DNA of 64,000 bases from Micromonospora humi (lineage in GTDB: Bacteria; Actinomycetota; Actinomycetes; Mycobacteriales; Micromonosporaceae). Positions within the stretch are counted from its first letter, which is position 1. Each line of letters begins with the position of its first letter. The notes beneath the pieces were generated by a model. That model did no database searches and had not been told where the DNA came from. It saw only the letters and a program-made list of their open reading frames with translations. This document shows, in pieces, positions 56,518 to 64,000 of this stretch. The stretch spans positions 62,001-126,000 of the forward strand of contig NZ_FMDM01000015.1 in the NCBI RefSeq assembly GCF_900090105.1, in the 5' to 3' direction. The position numbers and the translations under genes are program-made.

Positions 56518-58059
56518 GTGGGGCTGTCGCAAGTGGTTGGTCGGCTCATCGGCGTACGTGAGCACGTGGTGGACCCGGGCGGCGGTGGCGCGCCCCGCGT
56601 GCCGCAGCCGGCGTCGGCGCTGGTGGTGGGGGGCGGCATCGCCGGCATGTCGGCGGCGGTGGTGCTGGCCGAGCGCGGGGTGGCGGTGACCGTGCTGGAG
56701 GCCGCGCCGCATCTCGGCGGCCGGCTCGGCGCCTGGCCGGAGGCGCTGCCCGACGGCGCCCAGCAGAACGAGCACGGGTTCCACGCGTTCTTCCGGCAGT
56801 ACTGGAACTGGCGCTCGATCCTGCGTCGGGTCGACCCGACGCTGGGCTTCCTCAAGCCGATCCCGGGTTATCCGATCCTGTCCGCGCAGTGGCCGACCGA
56901 GGAGTTCGGCAAGCTGCCGCCGGCCCCGCCGGCCAACCTGCTGGCGCTGTTGCTGCGCAGCCCGAGCCTGCGCCTGGCCGACCTGCGGTCGATGGACCGG
57001 GACGCCGCGCTGCCGCTGCTCACCTACGACCCGGTGCGCACCTACGACGAGTTCGACGAGCGCACCGCCGACGAGCTGCTCACCTCGCTGCGGCTGCCGG
57101 ACCGGGCCCGGGCGATGCTGTTCGAGGTCTTCTCGCACTCGTTCTTCAACCACGAGGCGGAGATGTCGGCCGCCGAGATGATCGCGCAGTTCCACTTCTA
57201 TCTGCTCGGCAACCCGGAGGGGTTGGCCTTCGACTGCCCGGACCAGGATTATGCGACGGCGATCTGGGAGCCGCTCACCCGGCACGTGGAGAAGCACGGC
57301 GGCCGGGTGGTGACCGGCGCTCCGGCGGCCCGGCTGGACCGTACCCCCGAGGGTTGGCGGGTGACCGGCGCGAACGGCGATACCTGGGCGGCCGGGCACG
57401 TGGTGCTCGCCGTCGACCCGCCGGCACTCGCCGCGCTGGTCGCGGCCTCGCCCGGCCTGGTCGCGGTGGCGCCCGAGCTGGTGGCGCGGATGCCCGCGTT
57501 CGGCAAGCCCGGTCCGCCGTACGCGGTGGCGCGCTACTGGATGGACGGGGACGTCCGTCCGGACCGGGCGGTGTTCAGCGGCGTCTCCCGTCAGCCGACG
57601 CTGGACTCGGTGACGCTCTACCACCGGCTGGAGGCCGAGCCGCGCCGCTGGGCCGAGCGCACCGGCGGCTCGGTGGTGGAGCTGCACGCGTACGCCTGCG
57701 AGCCGGACGTGCCGGCGGACGAGCTTGCCGCGCGGATGCTGCGGGAGCTGACCGCGCTCTGGCCGGAGGTGGCCGAGCTGCGGGTCCGCGAGGTGCGGGC
57801 CCGGGTGGAGGCGCAAGCCCCGGCGTTCACGCCGGGCAGCCACGCCGGCCGGCCCGGGGTACGCACCGACGCCGAGGGGCTCTACCTGGCCGGGGACGGG
57901 ATCCGGACCGAGTTCCCGAGCGCGTTGATGGAGCGTTCGGCGGCCACCGGGATCATCGCGGCGAACCACATCCTGCGGGCCGAGGGCGCGGCGGCCGAGC
58001 CGGTCCGCTCGATCCGGCCTCGGGGGCTGCTGGCGCGAACCGCCGATAAACGGTCATAA
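56518..58059 (+). CDS. FAD-dependent oxidoreductase (CrtU/phytoene-desaturase-like)
   Basis: 513-residue flavoprotein of the amine oxidase/phytoene desaturase superfamily. FAD motif ALVVGGGIAGMSAAVVLAE at about 38, then LEAAPHLGGRLGAW; substrate region PDGAQQNEHGFHAFFRQYWN and RPDPTLGFLKPIPGYPIL-type segment. C-terminal GLYLAGDGIRTEFPSALMER closes the FAD site. The QNEHGFHAFF segment is found in CrtU-like and hydroxysqualene dehydroxylase-like enzymes; no crt genes are nearby. GTG 56518 has GGAGGG about 5 bases upstream. Confidence 0.84.
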   Translation: MGLSQVVGRLIGVREHVVDPGGGGAPRVPQPASALVVGGGIAGMSAAVVLAERGVAVTVLEAAPHLGGRLGAWPEALPDGAQQNEHGFHAFFRQYWNWRSILRRVDPTLGFLKPIPGYPILSAQWPTEEFGKLPPAPPANLLALLLRSPSLRLADLRSMDRDAALPLLTYDPVRTYDEFDERTADELLTSLRLPDRARAMLFEVFSHSFFNHEAEMSAAEMIAQFHFYLLGNPEGLAFDCPDQDYATAIWEPLTRHVEKHGGRVVTGAPAARLDRTPEGWRVTGANGDTWAAGHVVLAVDPPALAALVAASPGLVAVAPELVARMPAFGKPGPPYAVARYWMDGDVRPDRAVFSGVSRQPTLDSVTLYHRLEAEPRRWAERTGGSVVELHAYACEPDVPADELAARMLRELTALWPEVAELRVREVRARVEAQAPAFTPGSHAGRPGVRTDAEGLYLAGDGIRTEFPSALMERSAATGIIAANHILRAEGAAAEPVRSIRPRGLLARTADKRS

Positions 58060-58077
58060 AACGCATAAGGTTTAGCG

Positions 58078-59196
58078 GTGGGCACCGCGACGCGGACGGA
58101 GGACCGGCAGGACGAGCGGACCGCGGTGGTCACCGCGCTGCGCCTCGGCTGGTCCATGGCGGACGCCTACCACCACGCGCGGACCGCCGACCTGGCCGAG
58201 GACGCGGACCGGCCGGCGACCGCCCCGGGGAAACTGTCCAACCTCACCGAGATGCCCGGGCGGCACCGGCTCGGCATGTACCTCGACGGCGTCGACGTGG
58301 CACTCGCCCAGATCGCCCCGCTGACCCCGCCCGGCCGTGCCGTGCCGTCGACCGAGGCCGCCCGGCGGGTGGCCGGCGCGGACCGGGAGCCGCTCCTGCT
58401 CGCCCTCGACGAGTTGAACGTCGAGGTGTTGCGCTGGACCATGGCCACCAACCACCGGGTGGGCGTGGCGTACCGGCTCGGCCGTTCGCTCGCCGACACC
58501 GTCCGGCGCGGCGACGCCGCCGAGCTGGTCCAACGCTTCGGCGGCCGGCAGATCCAGCTCAGCCGGTGGCTGGACGAGCTGGCGAGCGTGCTGCCCCCGT
58601 ACTCGGCGGCGGTGGTGCGTCGCTCGCTGTCCGCCTGGGCCGACGCGGTCGGCCGGGCCACGGTCGGTGACCCCGGCGAGGCCGGGCTCGCGGAGCTGGC
58701 CCGCGAGCTGCGCAACCAGGGCGACCTCTGGCAGGACGTGCTCACCGGCGGCCTGCACCCGCGCGACCTGCTGGACGAGGAGAACTGGGCGGTGGTGGCC
58801 CGCAACGTCGTCATCCGGGACCGGAAGCTGGTGGCGCAGGCGGCCCGGGGCATCTTCTGGCCGGTGCTGGCGCCGCTGCTGGTGGTGCTCCTGGCGGTGG
58901 TCGGGGTGAGCGCCGCGGCGGCGGCCGGCTCCCCCACCACGCGCGCCGCGGTCGCACTGGTCGGCCTCGGCGCCGGGCTCACCGCCATCTGGCGGTCCAT
59001 CTCCACCCCGACGCTGTCGGTGGCCGCCGAGGTGAACCGGCCGCTGCTGGAGAGCGAACTGGTGGCGCAGATGAGCGCCCGGATCGACCGCCCGCTCGCC
59101 GCCGCCCGCCGGGCCGGAAGCGCCGGCCGGCAGCGACCACCGTCCGACGGCGGATCGAAATACGTTGCCCGCCTTTCCGGGGTGGACCTACCGTGA
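58078..59196 (+). CDS. Hypothetical protein with C-terminal membrane hairpin
   Basis: 372-residue protein. The N-terminal 260 residues are soluble, helical (LSNLTEMPGRHRLGMYLDGV, TTEAARRVAGADREPLLLAL-like, RWTMATNHRVGVAYRLGRSL). Two helices follow at about 262-305 (GIFWPVLAPLLVVLLAVVGV, TRAAVALVGLGAGLTAIW). No known family. GTG 58078 is 6 bases after TAAGGT, so leaderless. Located just after the FAD oxidoreductase (18 bases), the same direction, perhaps cotranscribed. Confidence 0.72.
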   Translation: MGTATRTEDRQDERTAVVTALRLGWSMADAYHHARTADLAEDADRPATAPGKLSNLTEMPGRHRLGMYLDGVDVALAQIAPLTPPGRAVPSTEAARRVAGADREPLLLALDELNVEVLRWTMATNHRVGVAYRLGRSLADTVRRGDAAELVQRFGGRQIQLSRWLDELASVLPPYSAAVVRRSLSAWADAVGRATVGDPGEAGLAELARELRNQGDLWQDVLTGGLHPRDLLDEENWAVVARNVVIRDRKLVAQAARGIFWPVLAPLLVVLLAVVGVSAAAAAGSPTTRAAVALVGLGAGLTAIWRSISTPTLSVAAEVNRPLLESELVAQMSARIDRPLAAARRAGSAGRQRPPSDGGSKYVARLSGVDLP

Positions 59197-59231
59197 ACGC
59201 GCAAGGTCAACCACCGTTCCAGGAGCCGTCC

Positions 59232-59309
59232 ATGTCGTACCGACCCGCCACCACGATGACGTCGTGGCTGCTCGGCGACGGCTGCCCGGGGCCCGGAAGG
59301 CTCGACTGA
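59232..59309 (+). CDS. Short ORF, possible leader peptide
   Basis: 25-residue ORF, MSYRPATTMTSWLLGDGCPG followed by PGRLD, with AGGAG 7 bases before ATG. It lies between the hypothetical protein and the HNH gene and precedes a strong hairpin (59335-59360). It could be a leader peptide whose translation sets the hairpin, or chance. It contains one Trp and one Cys only. Confidence 0.35.
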   Translation: MSYRPATTMTSWLLGDGCPGPGRLD

Positions 59310-59334
59310 CGCGCGTCGCGCGCCCCCGTCGTCG

Positions 59335-59360
59335 CCGCCCGGTCCCCGTGGACCGGGCGG
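59335..59360 (+). terminator. 11-bp hairpin with CCGT loop upstream of HNH gene
   Basis: CCGCCCGGTCC, CCGT, GGACCGGGCGG followed by CTTTCTCG. Strong terminator-like stem 35 bases before the HNH gene, after the 25-residue ORF. It might end the upstream transcript or attenuate HNH expression. Confidence 0.6.
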
Positions 59361-59394
59361 CTTTCTCGTACCACCGATCGGAAGGGAGAACCCG

Positions 59395-59835
59395 GTGGAC
59401 GCCGTCCTCGTCGTCAACGCCGACCTCGGCCCGCTGCACCGGGTCACCGTCCAGCACGCGATCCGGATGCTCTGCCGCCGGGTCGCCGAGATCCACGAGG
59501 CCGAGCCGGACCGGCTGATCGGCGTCTTCCCGCTGCCGCGGGTGGTCCGCCTCGTCCGGTACGTGGTGACGCGCTGGCGGTTCCGCGCCGGCCCCGGCTG
59601 GTCCCGGGCCGGGGTGCTGGCGCGTGACGCCCGGCGGTGCGCCTACTGCGACGGCCCGGCCGGCACCATCGACCACGTGCTGCCCCGCTCGCGCGGTGGC
59701 CGGAACACCTGGGGGAACACCACCGCCTCCTGCTACGCGTGCAACCAGCGCAAGGGCGACCGGACCCCGGCCGAGGCGGGCATGCCGCTGCGGCGGGAGC
59801 CGGCCACCCCGAGCTGGGTGACGCTGGCGCGGTGA
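59395..59835 (+). CDS. HNH endonuclease
   Basis: 146-residue protein. N-terminal domain LVVNADLGPLHRVTVQHAIR and LCRRVAEIHEAEPDRLIGVF, then an HNH fold with CAYC, IDHVLPRSRGGRNTWGN and CYACNQRKGDRT: two CxxC pairs, His and Asn intact. The fold cleaves DNA in known relatives; role unknown. GTG 59395 has GAAGGGAG upstream. Not part of a recognisable restriction or CRISPR system. Confidence 0.88.
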   Translation: MDAVLVVNADLGPLHRVTVQHAIRMLCRRVAEIHEAEPDRLIGVFPLPRVVRLVRYVVTRWRFRAGPGWSRAGVLARDARRCAYCDGPAGTIDHVLPRSRGGRNTWGNTTASCYACNQRKGDRTPAEAGMPLRREPATPSWVTLAR

Positions 59836-59958
59836 CGGGACGGCCGGCGGGCACAGGGGGCGGTGTCGGGGGTAAACCCCGGCGCGGCGCCCGCCGGCCC
59901 CGACCAGCTGAGATCTGGGAAGGAGATGGCTCTCAGCGGGGCCGAAATCTTCCCCGAT

Positions 59959-60558
59959 CTAGCGCAGAGCGGGCGACTCGGCCGGGTGGTGACGGAGGAA
60001 CTCGGCCGCCCGGCGAGCATTGTGGTGGACCTGCCAGCCGACCAGCGCGAACGTCACCGCGATCAGCCCGAAGGTGGCCACGAAAGCCGGTGAGGTCACG
60101 CGGATCAGCGCCTGACCGAGGTTCACCAGCACCAGCCCGGCGACGGGCACGGCCGCCCACCCGCCGTCCACCATCTGGCGCGCGACGAGAGTGAGCGTCG
60201 CCAGGTCGGCGTCGGGGCCGACGTCGCCGCGGCGCACCTGCTTGACCAGCCGGGATCGCCGGCGCATCGGCATGGCCCACATGGGGGACTCCCGGTTGGA
60301 CCGGTAGCGCCCGCTGCGGACAGCCCACACGATCGCACCCACCTCGACGACCAGGCCGAGGACGACGAGCACCGCGCCGGCGATCTGGGCCGACTCCGGG
60401 GCGTCTCCCTCCCACCAGCTCGACCAGCCCGCGCCGAGCAGGGTGCGGGCGAGCAGGAGTCCGAGCACACCGGACACCAGCCCCACGCCGAGCATGAGCC
60501 CACGGGTCCGGCGCCTGCCCCGCCGGATCAGGCGTGCGTCGTCGTCTCGACCGTCCAT
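59959..60558 (-). CDS. Hypothetical four-helix membrane protein
   Basis: 199-residue protein: a basic start (RLIRRGRRRTRG), helix LMLGVGLVSGVLGLLLARTL, helix IAGAVLVVLGLVVEVGAIVWA, a cytoplasmic loop (MRRRSRLVKQVRRGDVGPD), then helices AAVPVAGLVLVNLGQALI and FVATFGLIAVTFALVGWQV, and a short tail. No family recognised. GGGGGG precedes ATG 60558. Convergent with HNH; 123 bases between hold nothing recognised. Confidence 0.75.
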   Translation of the reverse strand: MDGRDDDARLIRRGRRRTRGLMLGVGLVSGVLGLLLARTLLGAGWSSWWEGDAPESAQIAGAVLVVLGLVVEVGAIVWAVRSGRYRSNRESPMWAMPMRRRSRLVKQVRRGDVGPDADLATLTLVARQMVDGGWAAVPVAGLVLVNLGQALIRVTSPAFVATFGLIAVTFALVGWQVHHNARRAAEFLRHHPAESPALR

Positions 60559-60616
60559 CGTGGCCCCCCGTTCGCTGCTCGGGGCGTACCCCTGGGGTGT
60601 GGCGGGCAAACGGCGG

Positions 60617-61384
60617 TCAGCGAGGCGCCGGCGGCGACCAGTCGAAGCGCGGCGGCCGGCGCTCGTTCGCGGCCGCCACCCCCTCGCGGGCCTCGCCGCT
60701 GTCCCGCACCTGGGCGTGCCACCAGGCGATCCGGTCGGCGTCGACGCGCCCGTCGACGATCTCCTTGGCGGCGGTGACGGTGAGCCGGGAGCGCTCGGCG
60801 ATGGTGGCGGTCAGCGCCGCCACCCGGTCGGCGAGCGCGGCGGCCGGGAGCACCTCGTCGACCAGGCCGATCCGCAGCGCCCGGTCGGCGTCGACCAGGT
60901 CGCCGGTGAAGAGCAGGTGCTTCGCGGCGGACGGCCCGACCAGCCCGGCCAGCCGCCGCGTGGTCGGCACCGGATAGACCAGGCCGAGCCGGGCCGGGGG
61001 TACGCCGAACCGGGCGTCCACCGCGGCGAGGCGCAGGTCGCAGGCGACGGCGAGCTGGCAGCCGCCGCCCACGCAGGCGCCCTCGATCGCGGCCACGGTG
61101 GGGCGGCCGAACGCGGCGAGCCGCTCCTCGGCGGCCACCGCGATGCTGCCGTCACCGGCGGCCAGCAGCTCGTCCAGGTCACCGAGGTCGGCGCCGGCGC
61201 AGAAGGTGCCGCCGGCGCCGGTGAGCACCAGCACCCGCACCGCCGGGTCGGCCTCCAGGCCGTCGAGCAGCACCGGGAGCCGGCGCCACATGGCCGGGGT
61301 CATGGCGTTGCGGCGGGCCGGATTGTGGATCACCACGGTCGCCACCGGGCCGGTCACCGTGACGGTCAACTCCGCGTCGGACAT
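60617..61384 (-). CDS. Enoyl-CoA hydratase/isomerase family protein
   Basis: 255-residue crotonase-fold protein. Oxyanion segments: LTGAGGTFCAGADLGDLDEL and AIEGACVGGGCQLAVACDLR; ARFGVPPARLGLVYPVPTTR then KHLLFTGDLVDADRALRIGL complete the signature. The first catalytic Glu of true hydratases appears absent from the usual place (GACVGGG), so the reaction is uncertain. ATG 61384 is 7 bases after TACGGT on the minus strand, suggesting leaderless. Confidence 0.88.
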   Translation of the reverse strand: MSDAELTVTVTGPVATVVIHNPARRNAMTPAMWRRLPVLLDGLEADPAVRVLVLTGAGGTFCAGADLGDLDELLAAGDGSIAVAAEERLAAFGRPTVAAIEGACVGGGCQLAVACDLRLAAVDARFGVPPARLGLVYPVPTTRRLAGLVGPSAAKHLLFTGDLVDADRALRIGLVDEVLPAAALADRVAALTATIAERSRLTVTAAKEIVDGRVDADRIAWWHAQVRDSGEAREGVAAANERRPPRFDWSPPAPR

Positions 61385-61461
61385 GGGCCCGACCGTAACG
61401 GGCGGGGCCCGGTGACCACCCACGTGGGGTGGCCGCCGGGCCCCGGGGTCGGGCGGTCAGG

Positions 61462-63858
61462 TCAGGAGACGTTGACCGCGGTGTCGTCGACGACGAACGA
61501 GGTCTGCAGCGAGGCGTCCTCGGTGCCGGTGAACTTCAGGGTGACGGTCTGCCCGGCGTACGCGGCCAGGGAGAACGACCGCTGGGTGTAGCCGGTGGCC
61601 TTGTTCAGGTTCGAGTAGGTCGCCAGCGTCGCCAGCACGGTGCCGGACGAGTTGAGCACCTGCACGTTCAGCTTGTCGTACTGCACCGTCGACGTGCTCT
61701 CCGCCGAGTCGATGTGCAGCCAGAAGCTGAAGTTGTAGGTCGAGCAGCCCGACGGCAGGCTCACCGACTGCGCCAGCGTGTCGGTGCGGGTGCTGCCGTA
61801 GCCGTTGAGCCACGCGTTCCAGGTGCCGCCGTGGGTGGGCTGGCCCTGCGAGCCGTACTGCCCGATCACGCCGGAGGTGGTGGTCCAGCCGGTGTTGCCG
61901 GACTCGAAGCCCGGGTTGCCGAGCTTCTGGCCGGCGCCGGTGCAGCCGCCGCCGGTGCCGGTGACCGTCAGCGAGTACGTGGCGGTCTTGGTGCCCGAGG
62001 TGGCGCTGCCGGTGACCGTCACCGAGTAGGTGCCGGTCGGGGTGCTCGCGCTGGTGGCGATGGTGAGCGTGGACGAGGCGCCCGAGGTCACCGAGGCGGG
62101 GCTGAACGACGCGGTGGCGCCGGTCGGCAGGCCGGACGCGGAGAACGTCACGGTCTGCGCGGTCCCGCTGGTGGTGGCGGTGGCGACGGTGGTGGAGGCG
62201 GATCCGCCCTGGGTCACCGACCCGGCGGTCGGCGACAGGGAGACGGAGAAGTCGTTGCCGGTGGAGCTGCACGGGGCGTCGTTGCCGGCCACGTTCACCG
62301 CGGTCCACGCCGCCTGGACGGTCTTGTACTCGGTGGAGCAGTTGCCGTACAGGTCGGTCGCCGCCCGCAGGGTGTACGCCCGGGCGGTGTTCGACGGCGT
62401 GGTGGTGTTGACGTACGAGGTGTTCGAGGTGAAGTACACGTCGAGCGCCCGGTACCAGATCTTCTCCGCCTTGGCCCGGCCGATGCCGGTGACCGCCGGA
62501 GCCGAACCGCAGACCGGCGAGGTGCCGTACGAGGTGGCGCCGGTGCCCTCGGCGAGGTTGAAGAAGAAGTGGTTGCCGACGCCGGACGAGTAGTGCACGT
62601 CCTTGTTCTTGGTGCTGGTGGACCAGCAGGAGTCGGACGAGCCGTCCAGCGACGGGTTGTACATGTAGCGCAGCGGCGTACCGTTGCCGTTGATGTTGAT
62701 CTTCTCGCCGACCTGGTAGTCGCCCGGGTCGCTCGGCGCGGCGGCGTAGAACTCCACCATGTTGCCGAAGATGTCGCTGGTGGCCTCGTTGAGGCCGCCG
62801 GACTCACCGGAGTAGACCAGGCCGGACAGCGCCTCGGTGACGCCGTGGCTCATCTCGTGCCCGGCCACGTCCAGCGAGACCAGCGGGCGGGAGTTGCTCG
62901 ACCCGTCGCCGTAGGTCATCTGGGACCCGTCCCAGAAGGCGTTGACGTAGTTGTTGCCGTAGTGCACCCGGCTCGGCACGCCCTGGCCGTTGCCGAAGAT
63001 GCCGTTGCGGCCGTGCACGTTCTTGTAGTAGTCGAACGTCTTGGCGGCGCCGAAGTGGGCGTCCACCGCGGCGGACTGCCGGTTGGAGGTGGCGCCGTTG
63101 CCCCACGCGTTGTCCGCGTCGGTGAAGGTGGTGCAGGTGGAGGTGCCGTTGTTCATGTCGCAGGTACGGCCGTTGCCGTGCGACGGGTCGATCATCTGGT
63201 AGGTGCTGCCGGAGAGCGTCGTGTCGATGCTGACCGTGCCGGTGTAGATGCCCTGGCCACTGCCGACCACCGACTCGATCTCGTCGTACGAGCCGATCAC
63301 CTTTCCGGTGGTGGCGTCGGTGACGACGTGCAGCTTCGACGGCGTCTGCTTGTCCGCCTTCCACCCGCTGGCGACGGTCTCCCAGGCCAACCGGCCCTTG
63401 CCGCTGCTGGCGTCGACGAACAGTTCGGGCGCGCCGACGGAGGTGAGGCTGCCGGTGAACGCCTTGCGCGCGCTGGCCTTGGCGGCGGCCGCGCCGACCT
63501 TGGCGGTGGTGCCCAGGGTCAGCGGGGCGGACAGGCCGACCGAGGTGCCGGTCATGGTGCCGTTCGGTGCGGTGTGGACGACGAAGTCACCGCCGTAGAC
63601 CCGCAGGCCCTGGTAGGTCCGGGTGTAGCGGGTGTGCGCCGCCCCGGAGGGGTCGACCTTGGTGCGGACGGCCCGGTAGGCCTCCCCGCCGGCGCCCTGG
63701 ACGGCACCCGGGTTGGTACGGATCAGGCTGTCGGCCCGGGCCGCGGCGGACTCGGGGCTCGGGGCGCTGGGCGCGGCCGCTTGCGCCGTGGTGGTGACGC
63801 AGGCCAGCACGCCGCTGGTGAGCAGCGCTGCGCTGACGGCGGCGACGGTTCTTTTCAC
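61462..63858 (-). CDS. Secreted M4 metalloprotease with C-terminal domains
   Basis: 798-residue secreted protease. Signal peptide MKRTVAAVSAALLTSGVL then ACVTTTAQAAAPSAP; FTP/PepSY propeptide (about 35-220); M4 catalytic domain with zinc motif His334-Glu335-x-x-His338 (GHEMSHGVTE) and Glu358 in LNEATSD. The M4 C-domain runs to about 520. Then an Ig-like domain of repeats (SVTVTGSATSGTKTATYSLT) and a carbohydrate-binding-like jelly-roll domain (NPGFESGNTGWTTTSGVIGQ ... SFVVDDTAVNV). Acts outside the cell. GTG 63858 has GGAGGG 7 bases upstream. Intact. Confidence 0.95.
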   Translation of the reverse strand: MKRTVAAVSAALLTSGVLACVTTTAQAAAPSAPSPESAAARADSLIRTNPGAVQGAGGEAYRAVRTKVDPSGAAHTRYTRTYQGLRVYGGDFVVHTAPNGTMTGTSVGLSAPLTLGTTAKVGAAAAKASARKAFTGSLTSVGAPELFVDASSGKGRLAWETVASGWKADKQTPSKLHVVTDATTGKVIGSYDEIESVVGSGQGIYTGTVSIDTTLSGSTYQMIDPSHGNGRTCDMNNGTSTCTTFTDADNAWGNGATSNRQSAAVDAHFGAAKTFDYYKNVHGRNGIFGNGQGVPSRVHYGNNYVNAFWDGSQMTYGDGSSNSRPLVSLDVAGHEMSHGVTEALSGLVYSGESGGLNEATSDIFGNMVEFYAAAPSDPGDYQVGEKININGNGTPLRYMYNPSLDGSSDSCWSTSTKNKDVHYSSGVGNHFFFNLAEGTGATSYGTSPVCGSAPAVTGIGRAKAEKIWYRALDVYFTSNTSYVNTTTPSNTARAYTLRAATDLYGNCSTEYKTVQAAWTAVNVAGNDAPCSSTGNDFSVSLSPTAGSVTQGGSASTTVATATTSGTAQTVTFSASGLPTGATASFSPASVTSGASSTLTIATSASTPTGTYSVTVTGSATSGTKTATYSLTVTGTGGGCTGAGQKLGNPGFESGNTGWTTTSGVIGQYGSQGQPTHGGTWNAWLNGYGSTRTDTLAQSVSLPSGCSTYNFSFWLHIDSAESTSTVQYDKLNVQVLNSSGTVLATLATYSNLNKATGYTQRSFSLAAYAGQTVTLKFTGTEDASLQTSFVVDDTAVNVS

Positions 63859-64000
63859 GTGCCCTCCTGCAAGGAGAAGTTGTGACGGGGGTAGTCACTG
63901 ATGTAGATATAGCTGAGACATCGACAGGCGTGAAAGAGGGCGACGGTTTCCCGTCCCAGACACTGACCGAACGGATGAGGAGGCGCGGTGGTCCGGAACC
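63859..64000. other. Upstream region of the M4 protease gene to window end
   Basis: No gene is visible in the last 142 bases. The stretch carries the ribosome site and presumably the protease promoter; a weak inverted pair GATGT/ACATC (around 63900-63922) was seen but not persuasive. Confidence 0.4.

Noticed and set aside
59395..59835. HNH gene as part of a phage-defence island
   Set aside because: Neighbours are metabolic or hypothetical membrane proteins; no methylase, helicase or second nuclease is present.
63859..64000. Promoter inverted repeat upstream of the M4 protease
   Set aside because: Arms of five bases only with a long spacer; not distinguishable from chance.

Overview
The window is about 74% G+C DNA from an actinomycete, most likely Micromonospora or a close relative in the Micromonosporaceae. 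That placement is an inference. It rests on the codon bias, two tandem CIRCE boxes before a groEL2-type chaperonin, a conservon (CvnABCD signalling operon), an actinobacterial gas vesicle operon, DUF3263 and DUF4032 proteins, many GTG starts, and many genes whose start codon lies 6-8 bases after a TANNNT box (a leaderless-promoter signature). I saw no tRNA, rRNA, CRISPR array, transposase or prophage, so this looks like ordinary chromosome.

Layout. 1-10.8 kb: 5'-truncated class V aminotransferase, FUSC transporter, HD hydrolase, DUF4031 protein, FAD-linked oxidase, lipoprotein, glpD, a polytopic membrane subtilisin and a double GNAT protein. 10.8-22 kb: groEL2, proline-rich membrane protein, cold-shock protein, GNAT, paaN, double GNAT, thrC behind a SAM-I riboswitch, an ArsR/DMT divergent pair and a DoxX protein. 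22-26 kb: an ABC permease and an unusual single polypeptide that joins a secreted-type alpha/beta hydrolase to an ABC ATPase. 26.3-34.9 kb: an operon of a kinase-less membrane sensor, CvnA, CvnB, CvnC, CvnD and an unknown protein, then a CDC48-like AAA+ ATPase. 35.0-40.2 kb: a ten-gene gas vesicle operon on the minus strand behind a SigB-type promoter. 40.4-45 kb: GNAT, PP2C-like protein, small membrane protein, DUF3263 protein and an ABC exporter pair. 45-49 kb: an amino-sugar locus (DeoR regulator; SIS protein, ROK kinase, NagA). 49-64 kb: CGNR regulator/hydrolase pair, DUF4032 kinase-like protein, PAP2 phosphatase, APC permease, TrkA_N ion channel, DNA-glycosylase-like protein, FAD oxidoreductase, unknown membrane protein, HNH protein, enoyl-CoA hydratase and a secreted M4 metalloprotease.

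How genes work together. The conservon genes overlap by 4-23 bases, as expected for a membrane complex of sensor, roadblock protein, DUF742 protein and GTPase. The gas vesicle genes are similarly packed and encode three GvpA-family shell proteins, two GvpF/L proteins, GvpG, GvpK and GvpO, plus two leading genes of unclear role. The SIS-ROK-NagA trio (each overlapping the next by 4 bases) would import-process N-acetylated amino sugars, with the divergent DeoR protein as likely regulator acting on TGCGCRAA repeats between them.

Non-coding structure is the least described part: a GGGGCCCC-containing element recurs at three intergenic sites (four copies), large perfect hairpins sit just after stop codons, and several divergent promoters carry clear palindromic operators.
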